From Betaproteobacteria bacterium (lineage in GTDB: Bacteria > Pseudomonadota > Gammaproteobacteria > Burkholderiales > Burkholderiaceae): a stretch of DNA of 64,000 bases. The first letter of the stretch is position 1. Every line of letters starts with the position of its first letter. Positions 10,130 through 19,242 of this stretch are shown in pieces. The stretch is taken from NCBI GenBank assembly GCA_009927445.1, contig RFMZ01000267.1, positions 20,005 through 84,004 on the forward strand, given 5' to 3'. Below the pieces are notes generated by a model. The model did no database searches and was not told the origin of the DNA. It saw only the letters and a program-made list of their open reading frames with translations. The translations under genes and the position numbers were made by a program.

Positions 10130-11506
10130 ATGTCTACATTCATTGAAGTAAAAGTGCCTGATATTGGCGATTACAAAGAGATACCGGTGATTGAAATTCA
10201 TGTGCGGGTTGGGGATTTGGTTGAGAAAGAACAATCGATCATTACCTTAGAGTCGGATAAGGCGACGATGGATATACCTTCATCCGTCAGTGGTGTGGTG
10301 CAGGAACTAAAATTAAAAATTGGTGATTTAGTTTCACAAGGCAGTTTGGTGCTTGTTTTAGAACCCGGTTCGAGTGATCGTGTTCCTGCGCAATCAGTTG
10401 TATCTCAAAGCCCACCGGCAAAGGTTGCTGTACCAGTGGCGCCATCCGCGCCAGCAGTTATATTGCCTGCCTTAGTCTCTTCAAACGCTTCAAATTCCAG
10501 TCCTGCTGCGCCGATACCTGCATTACAGACCAATGCTTTAGCATCCTCAGCTCATGAAAATACGCCTCTAGACAATTCTTCCGCGAGTTTAAGCCATGCT
10601 AGTCCATCGGTTCGTAAATATGCTCGGGAATTAGGTGCGTCGATTAATAAGGTTCAGGGCACAGGTCCAAAAGGTCGGATTACCCAAGAGGATGTGCAAT
10701 CTTATATTAAGCAAATTTTAACGAGCCCAAATCAAGCATCTTCTAGTCCAGTTACCAATGTTGCTAGTAATGGCTTGAATTTATTGCCTTGGCCAAAAAT
10801 AGATTTTAATAAATTTGGCGCAACTCAAACTCGCCCATTAACAAGAATACAAAAGATTTCAGCAGCTAATTTGGCGCGTAATTGGGTGATGATACCAGCG
10901 GTGACGTATCACGAAGATGCCGACATTACTTTGCTAGAAGAATTTCGGGTACAAACGAATAAGGCCAATGACAAGTTGGGTATAAAAGTTACTTTACTAG
11001 CGTTTTTACTGAAAGCATCTGTCAGTGCTTTAAAAAAATTCCCAGAATTCAATAGCTCCTTAGATGGTGATCAATTAATTTTGAAGCAGTACTTCCATTT
11101 AGGTTTTGCTGCCGATACCCCGAATGGATTAGTCGTCCCGGTGATTCGTGATGTTGACCAAAAGGGTATTTTAGAGATTGCGCGTGAGACTTCTGAATTA
11201 GCCAAGTTGGCTCGTGACGGCAAGCTAAAGCCTGATCAAATGCAAGGTGCTTGTTTTACAATTTCTTCTGTTGGTGGTCTTGGCAGCACTTATTTTGCGC
11301 CGATCATTAATGCTCCCGAGGTAGCAATTTTAGGGGTTAGTAAGGCTGCTATGAAGCCAGTCTGGGACGGTACAAATTTTATTCCTCGGTTAATTTGTCC
11401 GTTATCCTTAACGGCTGATCATCGGGTCATTGACGGCGCTTATGCGACTCGGTTTAATGCGTATATTGCTGAATTACTGACGGATTTCCGTCGCGTTGTT
11501 TTATAG
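10130..11506 (+). CDS. aceF: Dihydrolipoamide acetyltransferase (E2)
   Basis: A 458-residue E2 core of the pyruvate dehydrogenase complex. Domains: one N-terminal lipoyl domain (lipoylated Lys44 in ESDKATM), a flexible Ala/Pro/Ser linker (about 85-155), a peripheral-subunit-binding domain (SPSVRKYARELG ... GPKGRITQEDV) and the catalytic acyltransferase domain ending in TADHRVIDGAYATRF with the active-site His. Only one lipoyl domain is present on E2, fewer than the three of E. coli; the second of this complex sits on LpdA next door. Confidence 0.97.
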   Translation: MSTFIEVKVPDIGDYKEIPVIEIHVRVGDLVEKEQSIITLESDKATMDIPSSVSGVVQELKLKIGDLVSQGSLVLVLEPGSSDRVPAQSVVSQSPPAKVAVPVAPSAPAVILPALVSSNASNSSPAAPIPALQTNALASSAHENTPLDNSSASLSHASPSVRKYARELGASINKVQGTGPKGRITQEDVQSYIKQILTSPNQASSSPVTNVASNGLNLLPWPKIDFNKFGATQTRPLTRIQKISAANLARNWVMIPAVTYHEDADITLLEEFRVQTNKANDKLGIKVTLLAFLLKASVSALKKFPEFNSSLDGDQLILKQYFHLGFAADTPNGLVVPVIRDVDQKGILEIARETSELAKLARDGKLKPDQMQGACFTISSVGGLGSTYFAPIINAPEVAILGVSKAAMKPVWDGTNFIPRLICPLSLTADHRVIDGAYATRFNAYIAELLTDFRRVVL

Positions 11507-11515
11507 GGGGCTGGG

Positions 11516-13333
11516 ATGACGATTTTGGCAATCAAAGTTCCCAATATGGGTGATTTCACGGACATTCCGGTAATTGAGATTTTAGTCAAACCCGGTGATG
11601 TGATCGCAAAAGAACAGGCTTTAGTTGTTTTAGAATCAGATAAAGCCACGATGGAAGTGCCTAGTGATGTGGCTGGTAAAGTTGTTTCCATAGAGGTGGC
11701 GGTTGGTGATCAGTTAAGCATTGGTTCAGTCATCCTGATGTTAGAGACCGACACTTCGTCCACTATGGCCCCTGCTCAACCAGAGGCAAGTCCCTCAGGT
11801 GTTCCGCCGGTAGCAACCCCGCAGTCCTTGCCCCAAGTGCAGGCCACCCCAACCGCATTAAAAGCCTCCACGGTAGTTATGACTTATCAGGGTCAGGTTG
11901 ATCATACTTGTGCGTTATTAGTTCTAGGTGCTGGGCCTGGTGGTTATAGTGCTGCCTTTCGGGGAGCTGATTTAGGCATGGATACGATCCTGATTGAACG
12001 ATACGCTACTTTGGGTGGGGTTTGTCTTAATGTTGGATGTATTCCTTCTAAAGCACTCCTGCACACCGCTGCAGTGATGCAAGAGGTGCAATCGATGGCT
12101 GCCCACGGAATTCGTTATGGTGATCCAACGATTGACTTGACAGCTTTGCGAAATCATAAAGAACAGGTCATTAGTCAATTAACGACTGGTTTAGCTGGTA
12201 TGGCAAAAGCGCGAAAAGTCAGAACACTACGCGGCGTGGGCAGCTTTTTAGATGCCCACCATCTTGAACTGCAGACAACCACTGGCACGAGCTGGGAGTT
12301 GACTGGGCAAAAAGAAGTGATTCGATTTGAGCAAGTTATTATTGCTGCCGGTAGTCAACCAGTGATTTTGCCTAACTTGCCAGTTGACCCGCGGATTGTG
12401 GATAGTACAGGTGCTTTAGAGTTAAAGAACATCCCCAAACGGATGCTAGTCATTGGTGGTGGCATTATTGGTTTAGAGATGGCGACGGTCTATAGTGCTT
12501 TAGGTGCCAAGATTGATATTGTTGAATTATCGGACAGCCTGATGACTGGGGCAGATCGTGACTTAGTTAAAGTCTGGGAGAAGATGAATAGTCACCGTTT
12601 TGAACAGGTGATGTTACAGACGAAGGCGGTTGATGTCCAAGCTAAAAAAGATGGTATTTGGATTACTTTTGAGGGCCAGAAAGCGCCATCTAAGGCGCAA
12701 TGTTATGACTTAATATTGGTTGCCGTAGGGCGGGTACCTAATGGTAAAAAAATTGGTGCGCATTTAGCTGGTGTGCAGGTAGATGATCGGGGGTTTATTT
12801 CGGTTGACCAGCAGATGCGAACCAATGTGTCCAATATTTTTGCCATTGGTGATCTAGTGGGTCAACCGATGCTAGCGCATAAAGCGGTCCATGAGGGGCA
12901 TGTGGCGGCTGAGGCAGCGAGTGGCCAAAAGTCCTACTTTGACGTGCAACAAATACCATCAGTGGCTTATACCGACCCTGAAGTTGCTTGGGCTGGTTTG
13001 ACAGAAGAGCAATGTAAAGAGCAGGGAGTGGCTTATCAAAAAGGTCTTTTCCCATGGGCTGCTAGCGGCCGTGCAATTGCGAATGGTCGCAGTGAAGGAT
13101 TTACGAAATTATTGTTTGATGAAAAGACGCATCGTATTATTGGCGGTGGAATTGTTGGTACCAATGCGGGTGATTTAATTGGTGAAGTTTGTTTAGCCAT
13201 CGAGATGGGTGCGGATATGGTGGATATTGGTAAAACAATCCATCCTCATCCAACTTTAGGCGAATCGATTGGTTTAGCCGCGGAAGTTGCACACGGCAGT
13301 TGTACTGATTTACCTGCCCAGCGTAAAAAATAA
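11516..13333 (+). CDS. lpdA: Dihydrolipoamide dehydrogenase (E3) with N-terminal lipoyl domain
   Basis: A 605-residue FAD enzyme that reoxidises dihydrolipoamide with NAD. Residues 1-80 are a lipoyl domain (Lys43 in ESDKATM), followed by an Ala/Pro linker and the E3 body: FAD-binding GAGPGGYSAA, redox disulfide Cys170/Cys175 in GGVCLNVGCIPSK, NAD-binding GGGIIGLEMA and C-terminal HPHPTLGE with the catalytic His-Glu. The lipoyl fusion makes it about 130 residues longer than plain E3, a known arrangement in Neisseria, Ralstonia and relatives. Nine bases follow aceF, and GGGGG lies before the ATG. Confidence 0.97.
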   Translation: MTILAIKVPNMGDFTDIPVIEILVKPGDVIAKEQALVVLESDKATMEVPSDVAGKVVSIEVAVGDQLSIGSVILMLETDTSSTMAPAQPEASPSGVPPVATPQSLPQVQATPTALKASTVVMTYQGQVDHTCALLVLGAGPGGYSAAFRGADLGMDTILIERYATLGGVCLNVGCIPSKALLHTAAVMQEVQSMAAHGIRYGDPTIDLTALRNHKEQVISQLTTGLAGMAKARKVRTLRGVGSFLDAHHLELQTTTGTSWELTGQKEVIRFEQVIIAAGSQPVILPNLPVDPRIVDSTGALELKNIPKRMLVIGGGIIGLEMATVYSALGAKIDIVELSDSLMTGADRDLVKVWEKMNSHRFEQVMLQTKAVDVQAKKDGIWITFEGQKAPSKAQCYDLILVAVGRVPNGKKIGAHLAGVQVDDRGFISVDQQMRTNVSNIFAIGDLVGQPMLAHKAVHEGHVAAEAASGQKSYFDVQQIPSVAYTDPEVAWAGLTEEQCKEQGVAYQKGLFPWAASGRAIANGRSEGFTKLLFDEKTHRIIGGGIVGTNAGDLIGEVCLAIEMGADMVDIGKTIHPHPTLGESIGLAAEVAHGSCTDLPAQRKK

Positions 13334-13364
13334 CTAGATTTTTATCACCAGGGATTTGAGTTGG

Positions 13365-13435
13365 TGAAGTCCTAGTACTTACTGAAGTTCTAGTCCCTAT
13401 TGAAGTTGGAATCCCTATTACAGTTTAAGCCTTAT
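13365..13435. repeat. 18-bp degenerate tandem repeat, about 4 units
   Basis: Four adjacent units begin at 13365, 13383, 13401 and 13419. The first three share TGAAGT and related C/T-rich tails; units 2 and 3 both end in CCCTAT. The fourth is 17 bases long and more diverged. The block fills most of the 117-base gap between lpdA and purT and ends just before the purT start. Function unknown. Confidence 0.75.
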
Positions 13436-13450
13436 TGAGATGGACATTGC

Positions 13451-14680
13451 ATGACCACTTTTCCTAGATTCCCAATCATCGGTACACCCCTATCGAGCTC
13501 AGCTATTCGCGTCATGATGCTTGGTAGCGGAGAACTCGGTAAGGAGGTAATTATTGAGTTACAGCGCTTAGGTATAGAAGTCATCGCGGTTGATCGGTAT
13601 CCAAATGCGCCTGGACAGCAAGTTGCCCATCGGTCTTATGTGATTGATATGACAAATGGCCAAGCTATTCGCGATTTAGTGAAGCAAGAAAAACCGCATT
13701 TAATCGTGCCAGAGATTGAAGCGATCGCCACGCTTACCCTCATGGAGTTAGAAGCCGAGGGTGTGGTCGAGGTTATACCTACCGCGCGGGCAGCTTGGTT
13801 GACGATGAATCGTGAGGGGATTCGTCGACTGGCTGCAGAAGAATTAGGTTTACCCACATCGCCCTATCATTTTGCCAGTAGTCTTGATGAACTATCTGCT
13901 GCCATTCCTCGGGGAATTGGTTACCCATGCTTTGTTAAGCCAGTGATGTCATCCTCTGGCAAGGGGCAATCGAAATTACTGGGGCCAGAAGATATTGCTT
14001 TGGCCTGGGCGAGTGCAGCAAGTGGTGGGCGGGTTAATGCTGGGCGAGTGATTGTTGAGGGCATGATTGATTTTGATTATGAGATCACGTTATTAACAGT
14101 CAGATCGTTAAAGCAGGATGGAAGTATTCAAACATCTTTTTGTGAGCCCATTGGTCATGTTCAAAAGCATGGCGATTATGTCGAGAGTTGGCAACCGATG
14201 GGCATGAGTCAGGTAGCCCTTGAACGCGCACAATGGATTGCTAAAAAAGTCACTGATCAACTTGGTGGTCGCGGTATCTTTGGCGTTGAATTATTTGTGC
14301 AGGGTGACGAAGTCTGGTTTTCTGAAGTGAGTCCTAGGCCGCATGATACGGGGTTAGTGACCCTGGTAAGTCAGGAACAAAGTGAATTTGAATTACATGC
14401 TAGGGCTATTTTGGGCTTACCAATCAATACGCGTTTACGAACACCAGGTGCAAGTGCGGTAATTTATGGCGGTATAGAAGCAACGGGGATTGGATTTACT
14501 GGGGTTGCACAGGCTCTGCATTTACCCGGAGTTTCCTTAAGGCTGTTTGGCAAGCCTGAATCATTTATTAAGCGCCGCATGGGAGTTGCTTTAGCTATTG
14601 CAGAAAATACCGGCGAAGCTAGAAGTCTTGCTTTGCAGGCAAGTCACTTGGTAAAGCCAGTAACGGCAGTCGCCGAGTAG
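13451..14680 (+). CDS. purT: Formate-dependent phosphoribosylglycinamide formyltransferase
   Basis: A 409-residue ATP-grasp enzyme of purine synthesis that makes formyl-GAR from GAR, formate and ATP, independently of tetrahydrofolate. Seen: the N-terminal [11 protein letters not shown] dinucleotide-like fold, VPEIEAIAT, the ATP-grasp P-loop region [12 protein letters not shown], and the metal-binding [13 protein letters not shown]. Length matches the family (about 390-400) with a short N-terminal extension ([17 protein letters not shown]). A separate 117-base gap with an 18-bp repeat precedes it, so it may have its own promoter rather than belonging to the ace operon. Confidence 0.96.
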   Translation: MTTFPRFPIIGTPLSSSAIRVMMLGSGELGKEVIIELQRLGIEVIAVDRYPNAPGQQVAHRSYVIDMTNGQAIRDLVKQEKPHLIVPEIEAIATLTLMELEAEGVVEVIPTARAAWLTMNREGIRRLAAEELGLPTSPYHFASSLDELSAAIPRGIGYPCFVKPVMSSSGKGQSKLLGPEDIALAWASAASGGRVNAGRVIVEGMIDFDYEITLLTVRSLKQDGSIQTSFCEPIGHVQKHGDYVESWQPMGMSQVALERAQWIAKKVTDQLGGRGIFGVELFVQGDEVWFSEVSPRPHDTGLVTLVSQEQSEFELHARAILGLPINTRLRTPGASAVIYGGIEATGIGFTGVAQALHLPGVSLRLFGKPESFIKRRMGVALAIAENTGEARSLALQASHLVKPVTAVAE

Positions 14681-14693
14681 AACCTCAGATCAA

Positions 14694-15239
14694 TTATTTA
14701 GTCGCTTTTTTGAGAATTTTTTCACTGGCTTGCATCGCGGACTTCGTGAGAGTTTCCGTTTGATGCGTAGTCATGTCAACGGCCTGTTTCATAGCTTTTT
14801 GACTGGATTCAAAGACGGTGGTGGCATTAGCGACAGCCTGTTTCATGAGATTTTTCATGGCATCCGGAGTGTTTGGTGCAGTCGCAGTCATATCACTGAT
14901 GAGGGTCTTTAATTTTTCGGAATGGTTTTTAATTTCTTCCTGATTAATTGCGCTCAAAGCAGTTTGCGTTTCTGTGGAGATATCTTTGAGATGTCGGCTA
15001 TACGAAACTATTTTTTCTGAAAAAGGCTTAACAAATTTTGCTTGCATGGCCATGAGGTCTTGAGCATCTTTAGCTGAAGCACAGGACTTCATGTGTTCTA
15101 CTTGTTCACTCATCATTGTTTTCGCTACTTGAATATTGAGCTCCATAAGTTTTTCTACACCCTCAAAGGCTTTTCGGCTCAGGTTCGCTAAGGTTTCCAT
15201 ATTAGCTTTATTGGCTGCACTAATTTGTTCTGGTGTCAT
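14694..15239 (-). CDS. Phasin family protein
   Basis: A 181-residue, helix-rich, Cys-poor protein beginning MTPEQISAANKANMETL, a typical start of PhaP-type phasins (Phasin_2), which coat polyhydroxyalkanoate granules. The sequence is amphipathic helix throughout (repeated FEGVEKLMELN, FESSQKAMKQAVDM) and ends Lys-rich. It suggests storage of polyhydroxybutyrate, though no synthase lies here. It stands alone, converging on purT with 13 bases between. The 286-base gap upstream presumably holds its promoter. Confidence 0.88.
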   Translation of the reverse strand: MTPEQISAANKANMETLANLSRKAFEGVEKLMELNIQVAKTMMSEQVEHMKSCASAKDAQDLMAMQAKFVKPFSEKIVSYSRHLKDISTETQTALSAINQEEIKNHSEKLKTLISDMTATAPNTPDAMKNLMKQAVANATTVFESSQKAMKQAVDMTTHQTETLTKSAMQASEKILKKATK

Positions 15240-15525
15240 GATGATTGATTCCTTCTGTTACATCGATTGAAAAAATAAGTTGATCAATTGGTAGTGCTTC
15301 ATTTTGTTCTTTATCAATTGATAGCTAGGTGTTTGGTGTTTTAAAAACATGATGATGCTCTAAATTCATTCGGTCCAATCAGGTTAGGCGGTAAAATTTT
15401 AGGTTGGTTTAAAAGGTTCAAAAAACTTTGTGGATACGAAAGAAGGGCTGTTACTTAATTAATTGCAGTGTAACAGGCAAATTTGACAATTTGAAGAGTA
15501 ATTACCCCGATACTACAATATAGGA
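15240..15525. other. Intergenic region between phasin and deacetylase genes
   Basis: A divergent AT-rich gap of 286 bases. It must hold the promoters of both flanking genes, but I could not assign convincing -35/-10 pairs with normal spacing. The segment 15285-15335 holds two copies of ATCAATTG, an imperfect repeat that could be a protein site. Nothing else is evident. Confidence 0.4.
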
Positions 15526-16434
15526 ATGTTTAAAGCATTTTATGCAGATCAATTTGTGCTTCCCTTACCCGTTGGCCACCGCTTTCCGATGCAAAAGTAT
15601 CGTTTATTGCGAGAGCGTGTGAGTAAATTTGATGGTGTAGAACTGGTAGAAGCGCCTTTAGCAAGCTTGGAGCAGATTTTACTGGCCCATGATGCGGATT
15701 ATGTATCTCGGGTGTTTGCTGGGGCTATGAGTCCTGCTGAGCAACGCGAAATTGGTTTCCCATGGAGTCCGGAGATGGTTATTCGATCGAGTCGATCAGC
15801 TGGTGCGACGATTGCAGCGGCCAGAGTAGCTTTAGAAGCAGGTATCTCTGCTAATTTAGCTGGCGGGACGCACCATGCTTATGCCAATAAGGGCAGTGGT
15901 TTTTGTGTTTTTAATGATGCGGCGATAGCCGCCCGAGTGATGCAGCAGGAATTTGGCGAGAAGTTTACGCGTTGTCTACAGGTGGCAATCGTTGATTTAG
16001 ACGTCCATCAAGGTAACGGCACAGCGGCTATATTACAAAATGATCCATCCATCTTTACTTTTTCGATACATGGTGAGAAGAACTTTCCATTTCGTAAAGA
16101 GTCGAGTGACTTAGATATTGGTTTGATGGACGGTTGCTCCGATGCACTGTATTTAGAAGCCTTAGCGAGTGGTTTATATCAATTGGAGAGGTTATTTAGT
16201 CCAGACCTGATTATTTATTTGGCTGGTGCAGATCCATTTGGTGGAGATCGTTTAGGTCGTTTAGACTTGACCATGGACGGATTATTACAACGTGATCAAA
16301 TTGTATTTGAATGGGCTAGATCGCGACATTTACCCATTGCTATTGCCATGGCGGGGGGGTATGGTCGAGACATCACTCAAACAGTTGCCATACATGCCCA
16401 AACAATCCAAAAAGCAATTACTTATCAATGGTAA
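15526..16434 (+). CDS. Histone deacetylase/AcuC-family amidohydrolase
   Basis: A 302-residue arginase/deacetylase-fold protein. The His116-His117 pair in GGTHHAYA, the zinc ligands Asp159 and His161 in VDLDVHQGNGT, and a third Asp in AGADPFGGDRLGRL are all present, so it should be an active zinc-dependent deacetylase. Bacterial members act on acetyl-lysine proteins, polyamines or acetoin-related substrates; the substrate here is unknown. The ATG follows AGGA closely. Its end overlaps the start of the next gene by seven bases, suggesting one transcript. Confidence 0.92.
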   Translation: MFKAFYADQFVLPLPVGHRFPMQKYRLLRERVSKFDGVELVEAPLASLEQILLAHDADYVSRVFAGAMSPAEQREIGFPWSPEMVIRSSRSAGATIAAARVALEAGISANLAGGTHHAYANKGSGFCVFNDAAIAARVMQQEFGEKFTRCLQVAIVDLDVHQGNGTAAILQNDPSIFTFSIHGEKNFPFRKESSDLDIGLMDGCSDALYLEALASGLYQLERLFSPDLIIYLAGADPFGGDRLGRLDLTMDGLLQRDQIVFEWARSRHLPIAIAMAGGYGRDITQTVAIHAQTIQKAITYQW

Positions 16435-17315
16435 AAAATAATGCTATTTGGATGTCACCGTTATTCATACTGATTTGGAGTACGGGTTTTATTATTGCTC
16501 GCTATGGTATGCCCCATGCAGAGCCCTTGACCTTTTTAGCGATTCGATTTTTTGGAGTGATTCTTATTTTGCTGCCCTGCATTTTGTGGTTTAAGGCACC
16601 CTGGCCCTCTAAAAGTCAGATAGTTCACCTAGCAATTGCAGGAGTATTAATACAATTCGGTTATTTAGCGGGGGTTTGGATTGCGATTCGACATGGCATG
16701 CCGGTGGGCTTAACAGCATTAATCGTTGGTTTACAACCGATATTAACTGCCGTGTTTGTTTCTTTGTTAGCTGAAAAAATCACCAGATCGCAATGGCAAG
16801 GATTGTTTTTAGGATTATTTGGCGTATTTTTAGTTTTGTATGCACAAATTAATATAGCTGGGGTCAATGCACAGACCATCTTTTTTAACATCACTGGTTT
16901 GTTATCCATCACGGTAGGGACGATTTATCAGAAAAAATATTGTGCCCAGTTTGACTTGCGAACCGGTTCGTTAATTCAGTTTATAACTAGCCTTGGGTTA
17001 GCAACGATTGGAGCTTTTCTTTTTGAGACACGAGAAGTTGAGTGGGTCTTGGAGTTAATTGGTGCTTTAGTTTGGGGTATCGTGGGGATTTCGATTGGCG
17101 CGATGAGCTTATTATTTATTCTGATTCGTAGGGGTAATGCCACCAAAGTTAGCAGTTTGATGTATCTCACTCCGCCGACCACAGCCATTATGGGGTGGAT
17201 TTTATTTAATGAGCCGTTAACGATCTTAGTTGGCTTTGGTACTTTACTGACCATGCTAGGTGTTTTGATCGTCAATCAAACGATTTCGTTCAATTTCTTA
17301 AGGCGTTTTGATTAA
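16428..17315 (+). CDS. DMT-superfamily transporter (EamA)
   Basis: A 295-residue inner-membrane protein with about ten predicted membrane segments in two EamA repeats, the size and layout of drug/metabolite transporters of the RhaT/YdcZ/RarD type. The second repeat contains SLMYLTPPTTAIMGWILFNE, the conserved glycine/proline segment with the terminal Glu. Such proteins export amino acids, nucleobases or other small metabolites. Coupling to the deacetylase by a seven-base overlap suggests it may move a substrate or product of that enzyme, which is inference. Confidence 0.93.
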   Translation: MVKNNAIWMSPLFILIWSTGFIIARYGMPHAEPLTFLAIRFFGVILILLPCILWFKAPWPSKSQIVHLAIAGVLIQFGYLAGVWIAIRHGMPVGLTALIVGLQPILTAVFVSLLAEKITRSQWQGLFLGLFGVFLVLYAQINIAGVNAQTIFFNITGLLSITVGTIYQKKYCAQFDLRTGSLIQFITSLGLATIGAFLFETREVEWVLELIGALVWGIVGISIGAMSLLFILIRRGNATKVSSLMYLTPPTTAIMGWILFNEPLTILVGFGTLLTMLGVLIVNQTISFNFLRRFD

Positions 17316-17359
17316 GGTATTAAAATAATGGGTGCTGTTCATCTAACTTTTCTTTGCGC

Positions 17360-18445
17360 ATGAATAAAAATTTAATTTTAAGTATTTTCGTAAGTTTTGG
17401 AATCGCATTATCGCCAGCTCTCTATGCCAAGTCTGATGACTCAGATTCGAGGGCTAGTTCACCGAAGCAGCGCAGTGACAACAAACAGGTTAATAAACAA
17501 AAGACTACACGTGAGGTAGGAGCTGCTAAGAGGGCAGATAAAACAAAAAAGCCAAAAAATCCCAAACAAGTACGAACTACCGTCGTCCCTAAAAAAGCTG
17601 CAGTAGGGAATTCTCCGGCAAGAGTCTCGCAGGGGACCTCATTAGGTTTAGGTAAGCACGTTGACGAATTAAATTTAAAATCTAGTGTCGCGATGATTGT
17701 GGATCAGCAAACGTTGCAGGTACTCTTTGAAAAAAATCCGCAGTCGGTTTTACCAATTGCTTCAATTACGAAGCTCTTAACTGCTATGACAGTTTTAGAT
17801 GCGCAGTTACCTTTAGATGAGATTTTAGAGATTAATGCGGAAGATGCGGCAATTTACCGAAACTCTAGGTTAGCGAAGGGGGCGGATTTAAGTAGAAGAG
17901 AAGCTTTGTTGTTAGCTTTGATGTCCTCAGAAAATAGAGCCGCGTACACTTTGGGTCGCAATTATCCTGGTGGGATTACTAACTTTATGAGTGATCTCAA
18001 TCGTAAAGCAAGAGATATTGGTATGTTGCATTCTAATTTTGAGGATCCGACAGGTCTAACGAGTAAAAACGTGGCCAGTGCTGAGGACTTAGCTATCTTA
18101 GTGAACGCAGCTTATCAGTACCCACTGATTCGGGAATATTCAACAGCCACGAATCATAAGTTACTTGTGAATAATCGCGCGCAAGAGTTTATCAGCAGTA
18201 ACCGCTTAGTACGCTCTGGCGATATGGAGATTGGTTTACAAAAGACCGGTTATATTTCGGAGGCGGGGCGCTGTTTGGTCATGCAAGCAACGGTTAAAAA
18301 TCGTCCTGTGATTATGGTTTTCTTGGATTCTGCCGGCAGTTTATCGCGTTTTGCGGATGCTGTTCGGGTCAAAGATTGGTTGGAGGATGCTTCTGAATTA
18401 AGGCCGATCCGAAAACTGCCTCAGGTGCAAATGTCTTTGCAGTGA
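17360..18445 (+). CDS. pbpG: D-alanyl-D-alanine endopeptidase, PBP7-like
   Basis: A periplasmic S11-type penicillin-binding protein of 361 residues counted from the ATG at 17360; a TTG six bases upstream is less likely. A signal peptide (residues 1-23, LSPALYA) is followed by a Lys/Ser-rich low-complexity tether of about 60 residues. The serine-hydrolase motifs SITK (135-138), SEN (190-192) and KTG (295-297) are intact. PBP7 cleaves peptidoglycan cross-links. The long basic linker is unusual for E. coli PBP7 but common in Burkholderiales as far as I recall. Confidence 0.92.
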   Translation: MNKNLILSIFVSFGIALSPALYAKSDDSDSRASSPKQRSDNKQVNKQKTTREVGAAKRADKTKKPKNPKQVRTTVVPKKAAVGNSPARVSQGTSLGLGKHVDELNLKSSVAMIVDQQTLQVLFEKNPQSVLPIASITKLLTAMTVLDAQLPLDEILEINAEDAAIYRNSRLAKGADLSRREALLLALMSSENRAAYTLGRNYPGGITNFMSDLNRKARDIGMLHSNFEDPTGLTSKNVASAEDLAILVNAAYQYPLIREYSTATNHKLLVNNRAQEFISSNRLVRSGDMEIGLQKTGYISEAGRCLVMQATVKNRPVIMVFLDSAGSLSRFADAVRVKDWLEDASELRPIRKLPQVQMSLQ

Positions 18446-18518
18446 AGTTTTACTGAAGTTCAAAGGCCTGGATCTGCCAGTGGAATGGATAGTCAAAGTA
18501 GTTTGTTGGCGCTAAAGA

Positions 18519-19223
18519 TCAATTCACGCCGCTTAAACAATTAACGCCGTCTAAACCCGCTTCATAGAAGATCGACTGGGCGACTGCAGACTTCAAAAAC
18601 ACCATAAACTCTTTTGCCAGCATTGGCTGCGTAGACACGCTACAAACCCCAGCGCTAAATCGTGTCCAGTGTTGTATTTCAGGGGGGAGTGGACCTAAAT
18701 ATTGGGCCAAGGGGACAGCCCGAAGTTCACTAATCATTTGAACTGCCATCGCCGCTTTGCCGTTGAGCAACAGAGTAGCAACCAAGCCTCCCTCTAAGAT
18801 GGTGGCTTTTTGGGTAATGAACTGGGTCAAACCTAAATCGTTCAGTACTTTTGCAAAGTAGATCCCACTAACGCCTTTACTAGTGAAGGTAATAGAGGGG
18901 GTGTCTCGCAAGCTTTGAATAAAGTTAGTCAAGGTATCAATAGCAACTGGGGGTTGGTTTGGCGCTATGGCTACGCCAATCCCACATTGGATAAAGCTCG
19001 GACTTGGGCTGGTTAGAAGTCCAAGCTGAACTAATTCCCGGATACCATCTTCTGTCATGATCAGGAGATCGTTTTTTTCACCGCTGTTGAGGCGATCTTT
19101 CATTGCCATTGAGGTTGCAAAGTCAATTTGGGGCGACATGTCAAGAGGCTCGGCCCAGATCTTAGTAATTTGAGGTATAGACGATTTGAGTGCGGTAGAG
19201 CAAAGGATTCGGAATTGGGGCAT
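18519..19223 (-). CDS. ModA-like substrate-binding protein without signal peptide
   Basis: A 234-residue protein resembling periplasmic type-2 binding proteins of the molybdate-binding (ModA) group: ILCSTALKSSIPQITKIW at the start, GEKNDLLIMTEDGIRELVQLG, then GIGVAIAPN and the second lobe with SGIYFAKVLNDLGL. It begins at MPQFRILCS with no hydrophobic leader and no lipobox, so as written it stays in the cytoplasm. It lies 19 bases behind an IclR-type regulator on the same strand. It may be a cytoplasmic ligand sensor; no ABC permease or ATPase lies near. Confidence 0.75.
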   Translation of the reverse strand: MPQFRILCSTALKSSIPQITKIWAEPLDMSPQIDFATSMAMKDRLNSGEKNDLLIMTEDGIRELVQLGLLTSPSPSFIQCGIGVAIAPNQPPVAIDTLTNFIQSLRDTPSITFTSKGVSGIYFAKVLNDLGLTQFITQKATILEGGLVATLLLNGKAAMAVQMISELRAVPLAQYLGPLPPEIQHWTRFSAGVCSVSTQPMLAKEFMVFLKSAVAQSIFYEAGLDGVNCLSGVN

Positions 19224-19242
19224 GGTATGAATTCGTCAATTT

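Noticed and set aside
10130..13333. Lipoyl domain on LpdA as a novel fusion
   Set aside because: A lipoyl-bearing E3 is known in Neisseria, Ralstonia and other betaproteobacteria; it is noted but not new.
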